Shown one piece after another: positions 9,084 to 18,137 of a stretch of DNA of 64,000 bases (position 1 is its first letter; each line of letters opens with the position of its first letter). The position numbers and the translations under genes are program-made. This DNA comes from Odoribacter sp. Z80 (GTDB taxonomy: Bacteria; Bacteroidota; Bacteroidia; Bacteroidales; Marinifilaceae), in the NCBI RefSeq assembly GCF_009935865.1, contig NZ_QWEL01000001.1:62001-126000 (forward strand), read 5' to 3'. A model generated the notes under the pieces. It was not told the origin of the DNA, did no database searches, and was given only the letters and a program-made list of their open reading frames with translations.

Positions 9084-9136
9084 TTATGTCATATTTGGTG
9101 TATTGTTAACAGTGGTGTATGGAAATTTTCAAATTA

Positions 9137-9168
9137 TTTGTAAAACAGATATATTTTGGTTATATTTG
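9137..9168 (+). promoter_or_regulatory. Full Bacteroidota promoter for the LRR lipoprotein / T9SS protein pair
   Basis: TTTG (9137-9140), 20-nt spacer, TATATTTG (9161-9168). This matches both the -33 and -7 consensus with canonical spacing, 25 bp before the lipoprotein ATG. Confidence 0.75.
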
Positions 9169-9193
9169 ACGATGTTAACAAAATCATTTGGAT

Positions 9194-10390
9194 ATGAAAA
9201 AAGCTATGATGTATTTAAGCGGTGTAAAATCCGGGTATTTTATGTTGTTGGCGTGTTTAGTCCTGTTGGCTGGAGTAACTTCGTGCAGCGATGACAATTT
9301 GGAAACCGACTTTCCAGAAGAGTCCGGACAGCTCTCCAATGCCGAACTGATTGAACGGGCACTGAGCAAGCTGCCGCCAACACGGGCCAATGGCAACATG
9401 CCTGTTGTAATGGTGACTAAGAGTGATTCGATTCGTATCGTAGGACAGTTAAATGGCCGAATGATAATCAACTGGGGCGATGGTTCTCAGGATACTACTG
9501 CTTTAAATCATTTGATACAAACTCACACTTACACTGACAATGAAAAGTGCCATGTTATTTTTTTGGAAGGTCTTCCTTCAGCCATGAGAAAATTATGGAT
9601 ACCCCAGAATAGACTTATTTATCTGGATATTGCAAACAATACAGAGTTAACGCTCTTGAGGTGTGTGGGGAACGAATTGGAGTCACTGGATTTGACCGGA
9701 TGTGACGCATTGGAAATAGTTGCAGTGATAGACAATAAGTTGCATTCTATTGATGTAAGCCACCTGAAACAATTGCAAATATTGGAATTAGAAGGCAATG
9801 AGTTGGAACGTGCAGATATATCCAACCATCCGATGCTCCATACGCTGAATCTGGGAAGAAATCCGATAAAAGAGCTGAATCTGTCCAATAACCCGCAACT
9901 TATCTTTCTTCTTCTTGAACGTCTTCCGATAGAAACGCTTAATCATCTTGCTGTCACTGATTCGAGCTTTATCGGTTTTCCGGGCCTTCCCAGATTAGAA
10001 TACCTGGATGTTTCCTATGCGTTCTTTACTTCATTGGACATATCAAACAATCCGGACTTGCATACTCTTGATATTTCCGACGGTTCCATCACCCGACTGA
10101 ATATATCCAATGGGGAGATCGCATCTGTGAATGCAAGTAACTCCAAATTGACCGAACTGATATATACGCCAAATAAGATATTGAATCTGTATGACTTACG
10201 TATAGATGGTACTCCATTTGAGGAATCTTCGTCAAATCTGTATCCTTTGCTTACTTCCGGTTTGCCGGACAGGACAAAGCCGGACAAGTACGGCAACGTA
10301 AGGCAGGGAGGGCTGTACACCGACATGAAAGCCTTGGTTAATCCTTTTCTTACCTATCTTGAAAAGAAGAACTGGGTAGTCTATCCGTAG
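9194..10390 (+). CDS. Leucine-rich-repeat surface lipoprotein
   Basis: Probably an exported lipoprotein: a hydrophobic signal is followed by the lipobox LAGVTSC, with Cys as mature residue 1, then an acidic linker (SDDNLETDFPEE). A PKD-like beta segment (IIINWGDGSQD) comes next. About ten ~20-residue leucine-rich repeats follow with the pattern LxxLDxxxNxxL (for example LIYLDIANNTELTLLRC, LEYLDVSYAFFTSLDISNN), resembling the internalin-like class. LRRs bind proteins or glycans; the ligand is unknown. ATG 9194 is preferred over TTG 9188. The gene ends 26 bp before the T9SS-sorted protein with no terminator between, so the two are probably co-transcribed. Confidence 0.8.
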   Translation: MKKAMMYLSGVKSGYFMLLACLVLLAGVTSCSDDNLETDFPEESGQLSNAELIERALSKLPPTRANGNMPVVMVTKSDSIRIVGQLNGRMIINWGDGSQDTTALNHLIQTHTYTDNEKCHVIFLEGLPSAMRKLWIPQNRLIYLDIANNTELTLLRCVGNELESLDLTGCDALEIVAVIDNKLHSIDVSHLKQLQILELEGNELERADISNHPMLHTLNLGRNPIKELNLSNNPQLIFLLLERLPIETLNHLAVTDSSFIGFPGLPRLEYLDVSYAFFTSLDISNNPDLHTLDISDGSITRLNISNGEIASVNASNSKLTELIYTPNKILNLYDLRIDGTPFEESSSNLYPLLTSGLPDRTKPDKYGNVRQGGLYTDMKALVNPFLTYLEKKNWVVYP

Positions 10391-10416
10391 AGAATCCCAT
10401 TTCCATTTGTACCTTT

Positions 10417-13104
10417 ATGTTTGCCACAAAGAAAATATTGTTTTATTGGTGTTTTTTCTTTCTTTTCTGCGGGCAAGTGTTTTCGCAGGAAAGAGAGAAA
10501 GTCACCCCTAAACCTTGCCCCGGAGTGGTGATTAATGGTGTATGCTGGGCGGAATGTAACGTGGATGAACCGGGTACCTTTGCTGCTACTCCCCTTTCAT
10601 ATGGAATGCTCTACACGTGGAATCAGAAAAAGGCATGGCCTTTGGAAACGCAGGATACATGGGGGTGGTCAGGAGAGCATTTCTATGAATGGACGGTCGA
10701 TAATGATCCATGTCCTTCGGGATGGCGGGTGCCTACCATAGAGGAATTTCAAAAATTATTGGATAGGTCGAAAGTCACCAGGACTTACTTTGATATTGCC
10801 ACTCCCGAAGTCCAACCAACGGGATTTAGATCCATTTGGGGATGGAAATTTACGGACAATTACTCAGGAAATAGCATTTCTTTAGTGCGGGCTGGAATGA
10901 TTCTATATGATGGAGACTATACGGCACATGCTGCAACGTCAGGTTATTGGACACGCTCATTGAGACCTAATAGATTCTATAGATATTATATATCCATGTC
11001 CTCCTTGAGTTTCGAGATTTCTAGCACAGCCTCTTATGAGGCTATGTCTGTCCGGTGTGTTGTTCCCGATTGGGAAGCGTCGCCCTGTGATACCATTCTT
11101 AAGGATACTGCAGTTGTCATTTGTAAAAAAGATTTGCCTTATCTGTGGGGTGATACGATTTTTGACATCGGAACAGAATCGGGAGTCTATCGCTTCCAGT
11201 ATGCCGGAGCCACAGGTTGCGACAGCATTGTTCATCTCCATTTAAATGTTCACCAACCACAAGAATTTTTTTTCTCGGATGCAGTATGTTGCGGCAGCCA
11301 TTATAATAACTACGGATTCACGCTCTCTGCCATCTCTGCCGATACAGTTGTCAGCGACACCTTTCAAACCCGGTGGGGATGCGACTCCATCCGTACCCTG
11401 TCCCTGTCCGTCTATCCTGCATATAATGAGACTTTCTACGACACAATTTGTCAGGGGGATGCTTATGACGGATTCGGATTCCAATTGCCCGAAGAAACCA
11501 GCAGTGGCACATTTACGAAAAACTATCTGACCATACACGGGTGCGACAGCACGGTTACCTTGCATCTGCACGTCTGTCCGGCCTACGACCTTTCTTTTTC
11601 GGATGCGGTATGTTGCGGCAGCCATTATAATAACTACGGATTCACGCTCTCTGCCGTCTCTGCCGATACAGTTGTCAGCGACACCTTTCAAACCCGGTGG
11701 GGATGCGACTCCATCCGTACCCTGTCCCTGACTGTAAATCCGTTATACGATACGCTGCTGTACGATACGGTTTGCTATGGAGAGCCTTATTATAAATACG
11801 GATTTCAATTACCACAGGTGCTGAATGACGGAGTATACCATCTTCCTCTGGTTTCTCAGGCCGGTTGCGACTCTATTTTATCTCTGTATCTGACCGTCCT
11901 GCCGGTATTTCATCTTACTGTCCGCGACTCCGTCTGCCCTTCGGAACGGTATGACAAGCACGGGTTTCACCTGTCCGACGTCAGGACAAGCGGCTTGTTC
12001 CGGTTGCCTTTGCAAACCGTACACGGATGCGACAGCGTCATCACCTTAGAATTGTATGTGTATCCCACTTATTTCCATCCCCGTACGGAATATATCTGCT
12101 ATGGAGATACTGTTGATTTTCGGGGCAGACGCTTGTACGAAAGCGGCATCTATTACGATTCACTGCGGACCGTACACGGTTGTGACAGCATATACAATTT
12201 AGACCTGACGGTTCATCCGGTATATGATATCCGGTTTTCCGGAGTGCTGTGTGAGGGAAGTTCATACACCGGATACGATTTTGATGTTTCCGAAGCCGGG
12301 GTGCATCAACACCGCTTGAAAAGCGTGCACGGATGCGACAGCGTTGTTACCCTGACTCTTACGGAAGAGAAAAAGATACAGGGCGGTATCGGATTTCTGT
12401 TAGACGATTGCAGCACTCACAAGTACCGTTTCTTTTTGGACCCGCCGCAACCGTTGCACACCTGGCAATGGGAGATGGGGGACGGGACGGTTTACCGCTC
12501 CGAAGAGGGATTCCATCGTTATGCGGATTCCGGTGTTTACCGCATACAGCTCCGCACGGAGACCGATAGCGGCTGCGAAAATCATTTCTCCCACGTCCAA
12601 CAGGTGCCGTCCTATCTGTCGCACGTGCCGGTGCATGCCGACCGGCAGGTCATTGATGAGAACTATCCCACTGTGCGGTTTCGGACGGAAGTGCCGTCGG
12701 ACATGGAGGGTGTGTGGAACTTCGGGGATGGTACGACGGCTAAAGGAGACAGTGTTATCCATACGTTCGATGCCACTTCCCGGGAATACTATGATGTTAC
12801 GCTCAGGGTCATGAATGCGGACAGTTGCATCACGGAAAACAGCCTGCGGATAGAGGTGCTTTTTCTGCCTAAGCCCGTCAATACGTTCAGTCCGAACGGT
12901 GACGGTGTCAACGATATCTTTATGGCGGACTACCGGATTGAAATCATAGACCGCAACGGACTGCGGATTTATGCCGGAGACAACGGCTGGGACGGAACCT
13001 GTAAGGGCAGACAGGTTCCTGAGGATACTTATTTTTTCCGGCTGTATTACCGCACTGCGGACGGGGAGAGAGTGAAAACGGGATATGTAACGTTGGTTCG
13101 GTGA
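10417..13104 (+). CDS. T9SS type B-sorted cell-surface protein: FISUMP, 8 tandem repeats, PKD-like, CHU_C
   Basis: Secreted 895-residue protein, function unknown. A signal peptide (1-24) precedes a FISUMP-like domain (~33-215: CPSGWRVPTIEEF, then MSVRCVVP at its end). Eight repeats of ~54 residues follow (~218-648), each with a Tyr/Asp-rich start, a Cys-x-Gly step and an ending such as VHGCDSVVTLTL. Two PKD-like segments come next (WQWEMGDGT ~690; VWNFGDGTT ~768). The C-terminus (~818-895; NTFSPNGDGVNDIF...GWDGT) is the gliding-motility type B sorting domain that sends cargo through the type IX secretion system. Two repeats are nearly identical in DNA. No enzyme motif is visible, so an adhesin or filament role is likely but inferred. 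Confidence 0.85.
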   Translation: MFATKKILFYWCFFFLFCGQVFSQEREKVTPKPCPGVVINGVCWAECNVDEPGTFAATPLSYGMLYTWNQKKAWPLETQDTWGWSGEHFYEWTVDNDPCPSGWRVPTIEEFQKLLDRSKVTRTYFDIATPEVQPTGFRSIWGWKFTDNYSGNSISLVRAGMILYDGDYTAHAATSGYWTRSLRPNRFYRYYISMSSLSFEISSTASYEAMSVRCVVPDWEASPCDTILKDTAVVICKKDLPYLWGDTIFDIGTESGVYRFQYAGATGCDSIVHLHLNVHQPQEFFFSDAVCCGSHYNNYGFTLSAISADTVVSDTFQTRWGCDSIRTLSLSVYPAYNETFYDTICQGDAYDGFGFQLPEETSSGTFTKNYLTIHGCDSTVTLHLHVCPAYDLSFSDAVCCGSHYNNYGFTLSAVSADTVVSDTFQTRWGCDSIRTLSLTVNPLYDTLLYDTVCYGEPYYKYGFQLPQVLNDGVYHLPLVSQAGCDSILSLYLTVLPVFHLTVRDSVCPSERYDKHGFHLSDVRTSGLFRLPLQTVHGCDSVITLELYVYPTYFHPRTEYICYGDTVDFRGRRLYESGIYYDSLRTVHGCDSIYNLDLTVHPVYDIRFSGVLCEGSSYTGYDFDVSEAGVHQHRLKSVHGCDSVVTLTLTEEKKIQGGIGFLLDDCSTHKYRFFLDPPQPLHTWQWEMGDGTVYRSEEGFHRYADSGVYRIQLRTETDSGCENHFSHVQQVPSYLSHVPVHADRQVIDENYPTVRFRTEVPSDMEGVWNFGDGTTAKGDSVIHTFDATSREYYDVTLRVMNADSCITENSLRIEVLFLPKPVNTFSPNGDGVNDIFMADYRIEIIDRNGLRIYAGDNGWDGTCKGRQVPEDTYFFRLYYRTADGERVKTGYVTLVR
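11275..11406 (+). repeat. 132-bp near-identical internal repeat, copy 1
   Basis: Identical to 11599-11730 except for two single-base differences (gcagta/gcggta and gccatc/gccgtc); offset 324 bp. It encodes residues ~287-330 of the T9SS protein. The other six repeat units are diverged, so this pair is a recent duplication or gene-conversion event. Confidence 0.9.
11599..11730 (+). repeat. 132-bp near-identical internal repeat, copy 2
   Basis: Partner of 11275-11406; encodes residues ~395-438. The offset is an exact multiple of 3 and spans two repeat units, so gain or loss of this segment by recombination would keep the frame. Confidence 0.9.
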
Positions 13105-13210
13105 ACCGGAGAATATGGAAATTTCGGTACAGGTACTTTTTACATGGAAAATACAGGGTGCAGATGGGGGTGAATATGATTTTCTCCCTGGATAAAGCGG
13201 GAGGAATTTG

Positions 13211-13218
13211 TATTTTTG
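13211..13218 (+). promoter_or_regulatory. -7 element TATTTTTG for the Gfo/Idh/MocA gene
   Basis: Exact TAnnTTTG match 29 bp upstream of ATG 13248. It supports that start over the longer frame that is open from 13101. Confidence 0.6.
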
Positions 13219-13247
13219 TCATATCAATTTTTAGTGTTGTATTGATT

Positions 13248-14480
13248 ATGGAAGGACGGAAGATCTCTGTTGTTGCTATGGGAGCCGGAAACCGGATGGT
13301 TACGTATGGGGCTTATGCCAGTTTGCATCCGGAAGAAATGGTGATTGTCGCTGTGGTGGAGCCCAATCTTTTACGGCGGGAGTCGTTTGCCCGGGAGTAT
13401 GGGATTCCGCAGGAGAGGTGTTTTACCGGGTGGCAGGAATTCCTGGCTCAGGACCGTATGGCTGATGCTGTGTTCATCTGTACGCCGGATAATATGCATT
13501 ACGAACCTGCGATGTTGGCTTTGAGGAGAGGGTATCATATTTTTTTGGAGAAACCCATTGCCCAGTCCTGGCAGGAATGCCTGGATATTGCCGCTTTGGC
13601 ACGTAAAATGGGAAAGGTGGTCGGGGTCGGGCATGTATTGCGTTATCATCCTTATTTTAAGAAAATGAAAGAGGTGTTGGAAGAGGGGTGTCTGGGAAAA
13701 TTGATTTCGGTTAATCATGTTGAGGCGATTGGCATCGAACGGATGACCCATGCTTTCGTCCGGGGGTTGTGGCGGCGGGAAGAGGAAACCAATCCTTTGA
13801 TTCTGTCGAAAGCCTGTCATGACCTGGACCTGTTGGTTTGGCTGACTGGAAAGTTATGCCGGCAAGTGGCTTCGTTCGGCAGTTTGAAATGGTTTAAGGC
13901 AGATAATGCGCCTCAGGGGAGTACGTTAAGGTGTACGGATGGATGTGTGGTGGAGAGGCAGTGTCCTTATTCGGCCTTGGATTTGTATTTTCGCAGAAAA
14001 CGCTGGCTGAGGCATTTTGATTTGCCGCAGGGTGCGGATATGGAGGAGGTGATTATGCAGGAATTGAAGACCGGGCCTTATGGACGTTGTGTCTATCGTT
14101 GTGATAATACCGTGGTGGACCATCAGGTTGTGTCTATGTTGATGGAGGAGGACATTACTGTGAATTTGTCTCTTGATGCTTTTACCCGGGATTCGGGAAG
14201 GAAAACTCATTTCATGTGCAGTGAAGGTGAGATGTCCGGAGATGAGAAAACGCTGACCGTCCGCTATTTTCATCCCGGCAGGGAAGCGTGCCGGTATGAT
14301 TTTTCTTCTAATGCCGGAGAGTGTAATTATCATGGCGGTGCGGATTTGAATATTGTCGGGGATTTTATAGCAGCACTACGTGAAGGGGATGGCAGACATT
14401 TACGGACAGGAATTGAGTCTTGCCTGGAGAGTCACCGCGTTGCTTTTGAAATTGAGAAAATACGTTTGACTGATAGGTAA
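13248..14480 (+). CDS. Gfo/Idh/MocA family oxidoreductase
   Basis: NAD(P)-dependent dehydrogenase of the glucose-fructose oxidoreductase/inositol dehydrogenase family, 410 residues, cytosolic. A Rossmann segment opens the protein (VVAMGAGNRMVTYGAYA), then DAVFICTPDNMHYEPAMLAL and the family signature EKPIAQSWQECLDIA with the catalytic Lys of EKP. A second motif is KACHDLDLLVWL. A Cys-containing insert, TDGCVVERQCPYSA, lies at ~225. Substrate cannot be inferred. Start at 13248 because residues encoded upstream do not belong to the fold and a promoter lies between. It precedes dapB by 54 bp. Confidence 0.85.
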   Translation: MEGRKISVVAMGAGNRMVTYGAYASLHPEEMVIVAVVEPNLLRRESFAREYGIPQERCFTGWQEFLAQDRMADAVFICTPDNMHYEPAMLALRRGYHIFLEKPIAQSWQECLDIAALARKMGKVVGVGHVLRYHPYFKKMKEVLEEGCLGKLISVNHVEAIGIERMTHAFVRGLWRREEETNPLILSKACHDLDLLVWLTGKLCRQVASFGSLKWFKADNAPQGSTLRCTDGCVVERQCPYSALDLYFRRKRWLRHFDLPQGADMEEVIMQELKTGPYGRCVYRCDNTVVDHQVVSMLMEEDITVNLSLDAFTRDSGRKTHFMCSEGEMSGDEKTLTVRYFHPGREACRYDFSSNAGECNYHGGADLNIVGDFIAALREGDGRHLRTGIESCLESHRVAFEIEKIRLTDR

Positions 14481-14534
14481 CCTTGCAGAATAAATGCTAA
14501 CTTTGGCGATAAATATGAATTTAATATTGAATAT

Positions 14535-15257
14535 ATGCGGATAGCTTTACTGGGATATGGTAAAATGGGAAAACTGATAGAACGGATTGCCATTGAACGA
14601 GGTCATGAGGTTGTTGTCACTGTGGATGAAACCAACCGGAGTAAGGTGACGGACGACCAACTGAAACAGGCGGACGTGGCGATTGAGTTTACCATGCCGG
14701 CGGTGGCGGTGGAGAATTATAAATGGTGTTTCGACCTGGGGGTGCCGGTGGTTTCCGGAACCACGGGCTGGCTGGATAGATGGGAAGAAGTGACGGCTTA
14801 TTGTGAACAGCACCGGGGAGGATTTTTTTATGCTTCCAATTTTAGTATCGGAGTAAATATTTTTTTCCGGTTGAATAACTATCTGGCCAGGTTGATGCAT
14901 GATTTTGATGATTATAAGGTTTTTATTGAGGAGACTCATCATATTCATAAGCTGGACGCTCCGAGCGGGACAGCTATAACGATAGCCGAAGGTATTCTGG
15001 AAAATCACGGAGGGTATTCTTCCTGGGAATTGAACCAGGGAGAGACTGTGGCTAAGGATATTTTACCTGTCACGGCCAAGCGGATTGGGGAGGTGCCGGG
15101 TATACATGCTGTGAATTACCGTTCGGAGGTGGATGAGATTGAAATCAGGCATTCGGCTTTTTCCCGGGAAGGATTTGCCAAAGGAGCTGTGCTGGCGGCT
15201 GAATTTCTGAAAGGAAAGACAGGAGTTTTGGGTATGGAAGATATGTTGAAATTATAG
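14535..15257 (+). CDS. dapB: 4-hydroxy-tetrahydrodipicolinate reductase
   Basis: NAD(P)H-dependent step of lysine and meso-diaminopimelate synthesis. N-terminal nucleotide loop GYGKMGK, the SGTTGW segment, and the catalytic motif EETHHIHKLDAPSGTA with the His-His and Lys of DapB. The 240-residue length fits. A 5-bp gap joins it to lepB, so the two form one operon. Confidence 0.95.
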   Translation: MRIALLGYGKMGKLIERIAIERGHEVVVTVDETNRSKVTDDQLKQADVAIEFTMPAVAVENYKWCFDLGVPVVSGTTGWLDRWEEVTAYCEQHRGGFFYASNFSIGVNIFFRLNNYLARLMHDFDDYKVFIEETHHIHKLDAPSGTAITIAEGILENHGGYSSWELNQGETVAKDILPVTAKRIGEVPGIHAVNYRSEVDEIEIRHSAFSREGFAKGAVLAAEFLKGKTGVLGMEDMLKL

Positions 15258-15262
15258 AGATT

Positions 15263-16636
15263 ATGAGAGATATTTTAACAAATAAGTGGTTTAAATTCGG
15301 TGTTGTAATCGTATTGTATTTGCTCTGGGCCTATTGGGTCGGGAGTTGGTGGTTGCTTATTCTGGTTCCGGTGATATTTGATGTTTACATCACTAAGCGG
15401 GTGCATTGGGCTTTCTGGAAGAAAAAAGGGGTGAAGAAGCAAACGAAAGTGGTGGAATGGATAGATGCTTTGATTTTTGCGGTGGTGGCGGCTACTTTGA
15501 TTCGGATGTTCTTTTTTGAGGCCTATACGATACCTACTTCTTCGATGGAAAAAAGCATGCTGGTCGGAGACTATCTTTTTGTCAGCAAGGTTGCTTATGG
15601 TCCTAAGTTGCCGAATACTCCCCTTGCCGTGCCTTTTACGCATCACACCTTACCTTTTACCGCTAATGCCAAGGCTTATTCCGAGGCTGTTCAGTGGCCC
15701 TATAAACGTATTGGAGGGTTAGGCAAGATTAAACGGAATGATATTGTCGTATTTAATTTTCCAACAGGAGATACGGTGGTGGTGGGAATAGAGAATCCGG
15801 ATTATTACAGTCAAATCCGTTCCAATGCTGCTTATTTTATGGGGCAGAATGCGGCCTTATCCCGCAAGGAGGCTGAAAAGTTGGTTCGGGACCGGATGTG
15901 GGAACGTTTTGATATTATCAGCCGTCCGGTGGATAAGCGGGAGAATTACATTAAACGGGGAGTAGGAATGCCGGGAGATACCCTGGAGCTGAAACATGGG
16001 CAGTTGTATGTAAATGGCGAGATGGCCGATAATCCGGAACATTTGCAATATGATTATCTGGTAAAGACGAACGGGACACCTTTAAATAAAATGAAATTGC
16101 AGGATTTGGGTATTGCTTTGGCTGATATAGGCATGCCGGCTCCTTATTATCATTTGCCCCTGACGTTGGAGATGGTGGAAAAATTAAAAGCATTTCCGAA
16201 TGTGACGGAGATTGTCCGGAGGGAAGAGACAGGTATCAATCCGGATATTTTTCCTTTTGATACATTGAATTATCCCTGGAATGTAGATAATTTCGGTCCG
16301 TTGTATATACCTAAAAAAGGAGAGCGGGTGGAATTGAATCTGAAGACTTTGCCGTTGTATGAAAGAATCATAGGTGTTTACGAAGGGAATACTTTGGAAG
16401 TAAGGGATTCTGTTATATTGGTGAATGGGCAGCCTGCCGATAGTTATACCTTTCAAATGGATTATTACTGGATGATGGGAGATAACCGTCACCAGTCGGC
16501 CGATTCCCGTTTCTGGGGATTTGTTCCGGAGGATCATGTGGTGGGGAAGGCTTATTTTATTTGGTTGTCTTTGGATAAGGATAAATCTTTCCTGAATAAG
16601 ATTCGCTGGCACCGGTTATTCCGGTTTGTTCATTGA
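15263..16636 (+). CDS. lepB: Signal peptidase I, long Bacteroidota form
   Basis: Membrane serine protease that cleaves signal peptides of exported proteins. Two hydrophobic segments lie at the N-terminus (~12-38), then a third at ~70-85 (ALIFAVVAATLIRMFFF) leading into PTSSMEKSMLVGDYLFVSK with the catalytic Ser. The Lys general-base region is YIKRGVGMPGDTLEL, and box E is GDNRHQSADSRFWGFV. At 457 residues it is larger than the E. coli enzyme because of inserts between these boxes, as in other Bacteroidota. Downstream of dapB and closed by a terminator. Confidence 0.95.
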   Translation: MRDILTNKWFKFGVVIVLYLLWAYWVGSWWLLILVPVIFDVYITKRVHWAFWKKKGVKKQTKVVEWIDALIFAVVAATLIRMFFFEAYTIPTSSMEKSMLVGDYLFVSKVAYGPKLPNTPLAVPFTHHTLPFTANAKAYSEAVQWPYKRIGGLGKIKRNDIVVFNFPTGDTVVVGIENPDYYSQIRSNAAYFMGQNAALSRKEAEKLVRDRMWERFDIISRPVDKRENYIKRGVGMPGDTLELKHGQLYVNGEMADNPEHLQYDYLVKTNGTPLNKMKLQDLGIALADIGMPAPYYHLPLTLEMVEKLKAFPNVTEIVRREETGINPDIFPFDTLNYPWNVDNFGPLYIPKKGERVELNLKTLPLYERIIGVYEGNTLEVRDSVILVNGQPADSYTFQMDYYWMMGDNRHQSADSRFWGFVPEDHVVGKAYFIWLSLDKDKSFLNKIRWHRLFRFVH

Positions 16637-16650
16637 GCGAGGACGGTTTG

Positions 16651-16702
16651 AATGTCCCGGATAGAAACCATGAGCGGTTTTCTATCCGGGACATTTTTTA
16701 TT
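16651..16702 (+). terminator. Strong terminator after lepB
   Basis: Perfect 17-bp stem: left arm 16651-16667, right arm 16679-16695, followed by a T-run. Core sequence TGTCCCGGATAGAAA. Confidence 0.93.
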
Positions 16703-16783
16703 CTTTTCTAAAAAATCGTTTATAAGGAAACTTTTATGGTATAATCTTTGTATTTTAGGAAAGAAATCTAAACTTGTTCTATC

Positions 16784-18118
16784 ATGGCTGAAAAGGGAAA
16801 AAAGGTATTTGTGTTGGATACGAATGTTATTCTTCACGACTATCGTTCGATTTATAATTTTGCGGATAATGACGTTGTCATTCCAATTGTAGTATTGGAG
16901 GAATTGGATAAGTTTAAGAAAGGCAATGACCTGATTCATTACCATGCCCGTGAGTTTGCGCGGGAACTGGACCGGATTTCCAATAAAGATTTTTTTGATG
17001 AGGGGGCTTCTTTAGGAGAGGGACATGGCCGGTTGTTTATTCAGCATGGTGTGAAATTTTCTCAAAGAATGCGGGATTCTTTCAGCGATGACACCCCGGA
17101 TCACCGTATACTGTCTGTAACCGAATTTATCAGTAAGAAGATGGAGGGACGACCGGTGATATTAGTCACGAAAGATATGAACCTGAGAATGAAAGCACTT
17201 TCATTGGGGTTGCAGGCTGAAGATTACAAAACCGACCAGGTAGAGGACCTGGAGCTTGCTATCAATCGCAGTGTCCGGGAGATAGATGATTTTGATGTCA
17301 GTCTGATTAATTGTATTTATGAGAGTGCAGGAGGGGTGGAGGTGGAAAAGATTTTTCCCGGACAGGACATAAAAGGCAATAATTATTATGTGTTGCGCAA
17401 CGGAAATGCTTCGGTATTGGCTTGCTATGACCCTTTAAAAAGAACGGTGCGCAAGGTAGAGAAACCGAATGTATTCGGAATTTATCCCAAGAATGCCGAG
17501 CAGGCTTTTGCCGTGGATGCTTTGTTGAATCCGGATATTCAGTTGGCGGCTATCAGTGGAAAAGCCGGGACAGGGAAGACCTTGTTGGCGTTGGCTGCTG
17601 CTTTGCATCAAAATAAAAAGTATGAATTTATTTATCTTGCGCGTCCGATTGTCGCTTTGTCAAGTAAGGACCTGGGGTATTTGCCGGGAGATGTGAAAGA
17701 GAAGGTGGACCCTTATATGCAGCCTTTGTATGATAACCTGGGGTTTATCAAAAGGCGTTTTCATATGCATGGCGTGGAGAACCGTTTGATTGAAGATTTG
17801 CAGAAAGAGGAGAAACTGGTGATTTCGGCTTTGGCTTATATCCGGGGGCGCAGTTTGTCGGATGTATATTTTATTGTGGACGAAGCTCAGAATCTGACTC
17901 CTCATGAAGTAAAAACCATCATCACCCGTGCCGGAGAAGGAACGAAAATGGTATTTACCGGAGATATAGACCAGATTGATTCGCCTTATCTGGACAAGAA
18001 ATCAAACGGACTATCCCATTTGGTTGACAAAATGCAGGGGCAGGATATTTTTGCCCATGTGCATCTGGAAAAAGGAGAGCGGAGCAAATTAGCGGATCTG
18101 GCCAGTGATCTGTTGTAA
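16784..18118 (+). CDS. PIN domain-PhoH family ATPase (YlaK-like)
   Basis: Two-domain cytosolic protein, 444 residues. The N-terminal PIN ribonuclease domain (~5-150) has the acidic residues of VFVLDTNVILHDY and of DDTPDHRIL. The C-terminal PhoH ATPase/helicase-like domain has Walker A SGKAGTGKTLLALA (~259) and Walker B FIVDEAQNLTPHEVKTI, then FTGDIDQID. Proteins of this PIN-PhoH (PhoH2) class have been described as RNA helicase/RNases. An imperfect -7 element AATCTTTG lies at 16743-16750. Confidence 0.9.
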   Translation: MAEKGKKVFVLDTNVILHDYRSIYNFADNDVVIPIVVLEELDKFKKGNDLIHYHAREFARELDRISNKDFFDEGASLGEGHGRLFIQHGVKFSQRMRDSFSDDTPDHRILSVTEFISKKMEGRPVILVTKDMNLRMKALSLGLQAEDYKTDQVEDLELAINRSVREIDDFDVSLINCIYESAGGVEVEKIFPGQDIKGNNYYVLRNGNASVLACYDPLKRTVRKVEKPNVFGIYPKNAEQAFAVDALLNPDIQLAAISGKAGTGKTLLALAAALHQNKKYEFIYLARPIVALSSKDLGYLPGDVKEKVDPYMQPLYDNLGFIKRRFHMHGVENRLIEDLQKEEKLVISALAYIRGRSLSDVYFIVDEAQNLTPHEVKTIITRAGEGTKMVFTGDIDQIDSPYLDKKSNGLSHLVDKMQGQDIFAHVHLEKGERSKLADLASDLL

Positions 18119-18137
18119 ATTTATTCCGTCACTTGTT

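Noticed and set aside
11068-12360. CRISPR-like or transposon repeats
   Set aside because: The repetition is within one continuous reading frame and encodes protein units of ~54 residues with diverged DNA; no spacers or terminal inverted repeats.
13101-13247. N-terminal extension of the Gfo/Idh/MocA gene
   Set aside because: The frame is open, but the -7 element TATTTTTG at 13211 lies within it and the encoded residues do not resemble the family; the ATG at 13248 is preferred.
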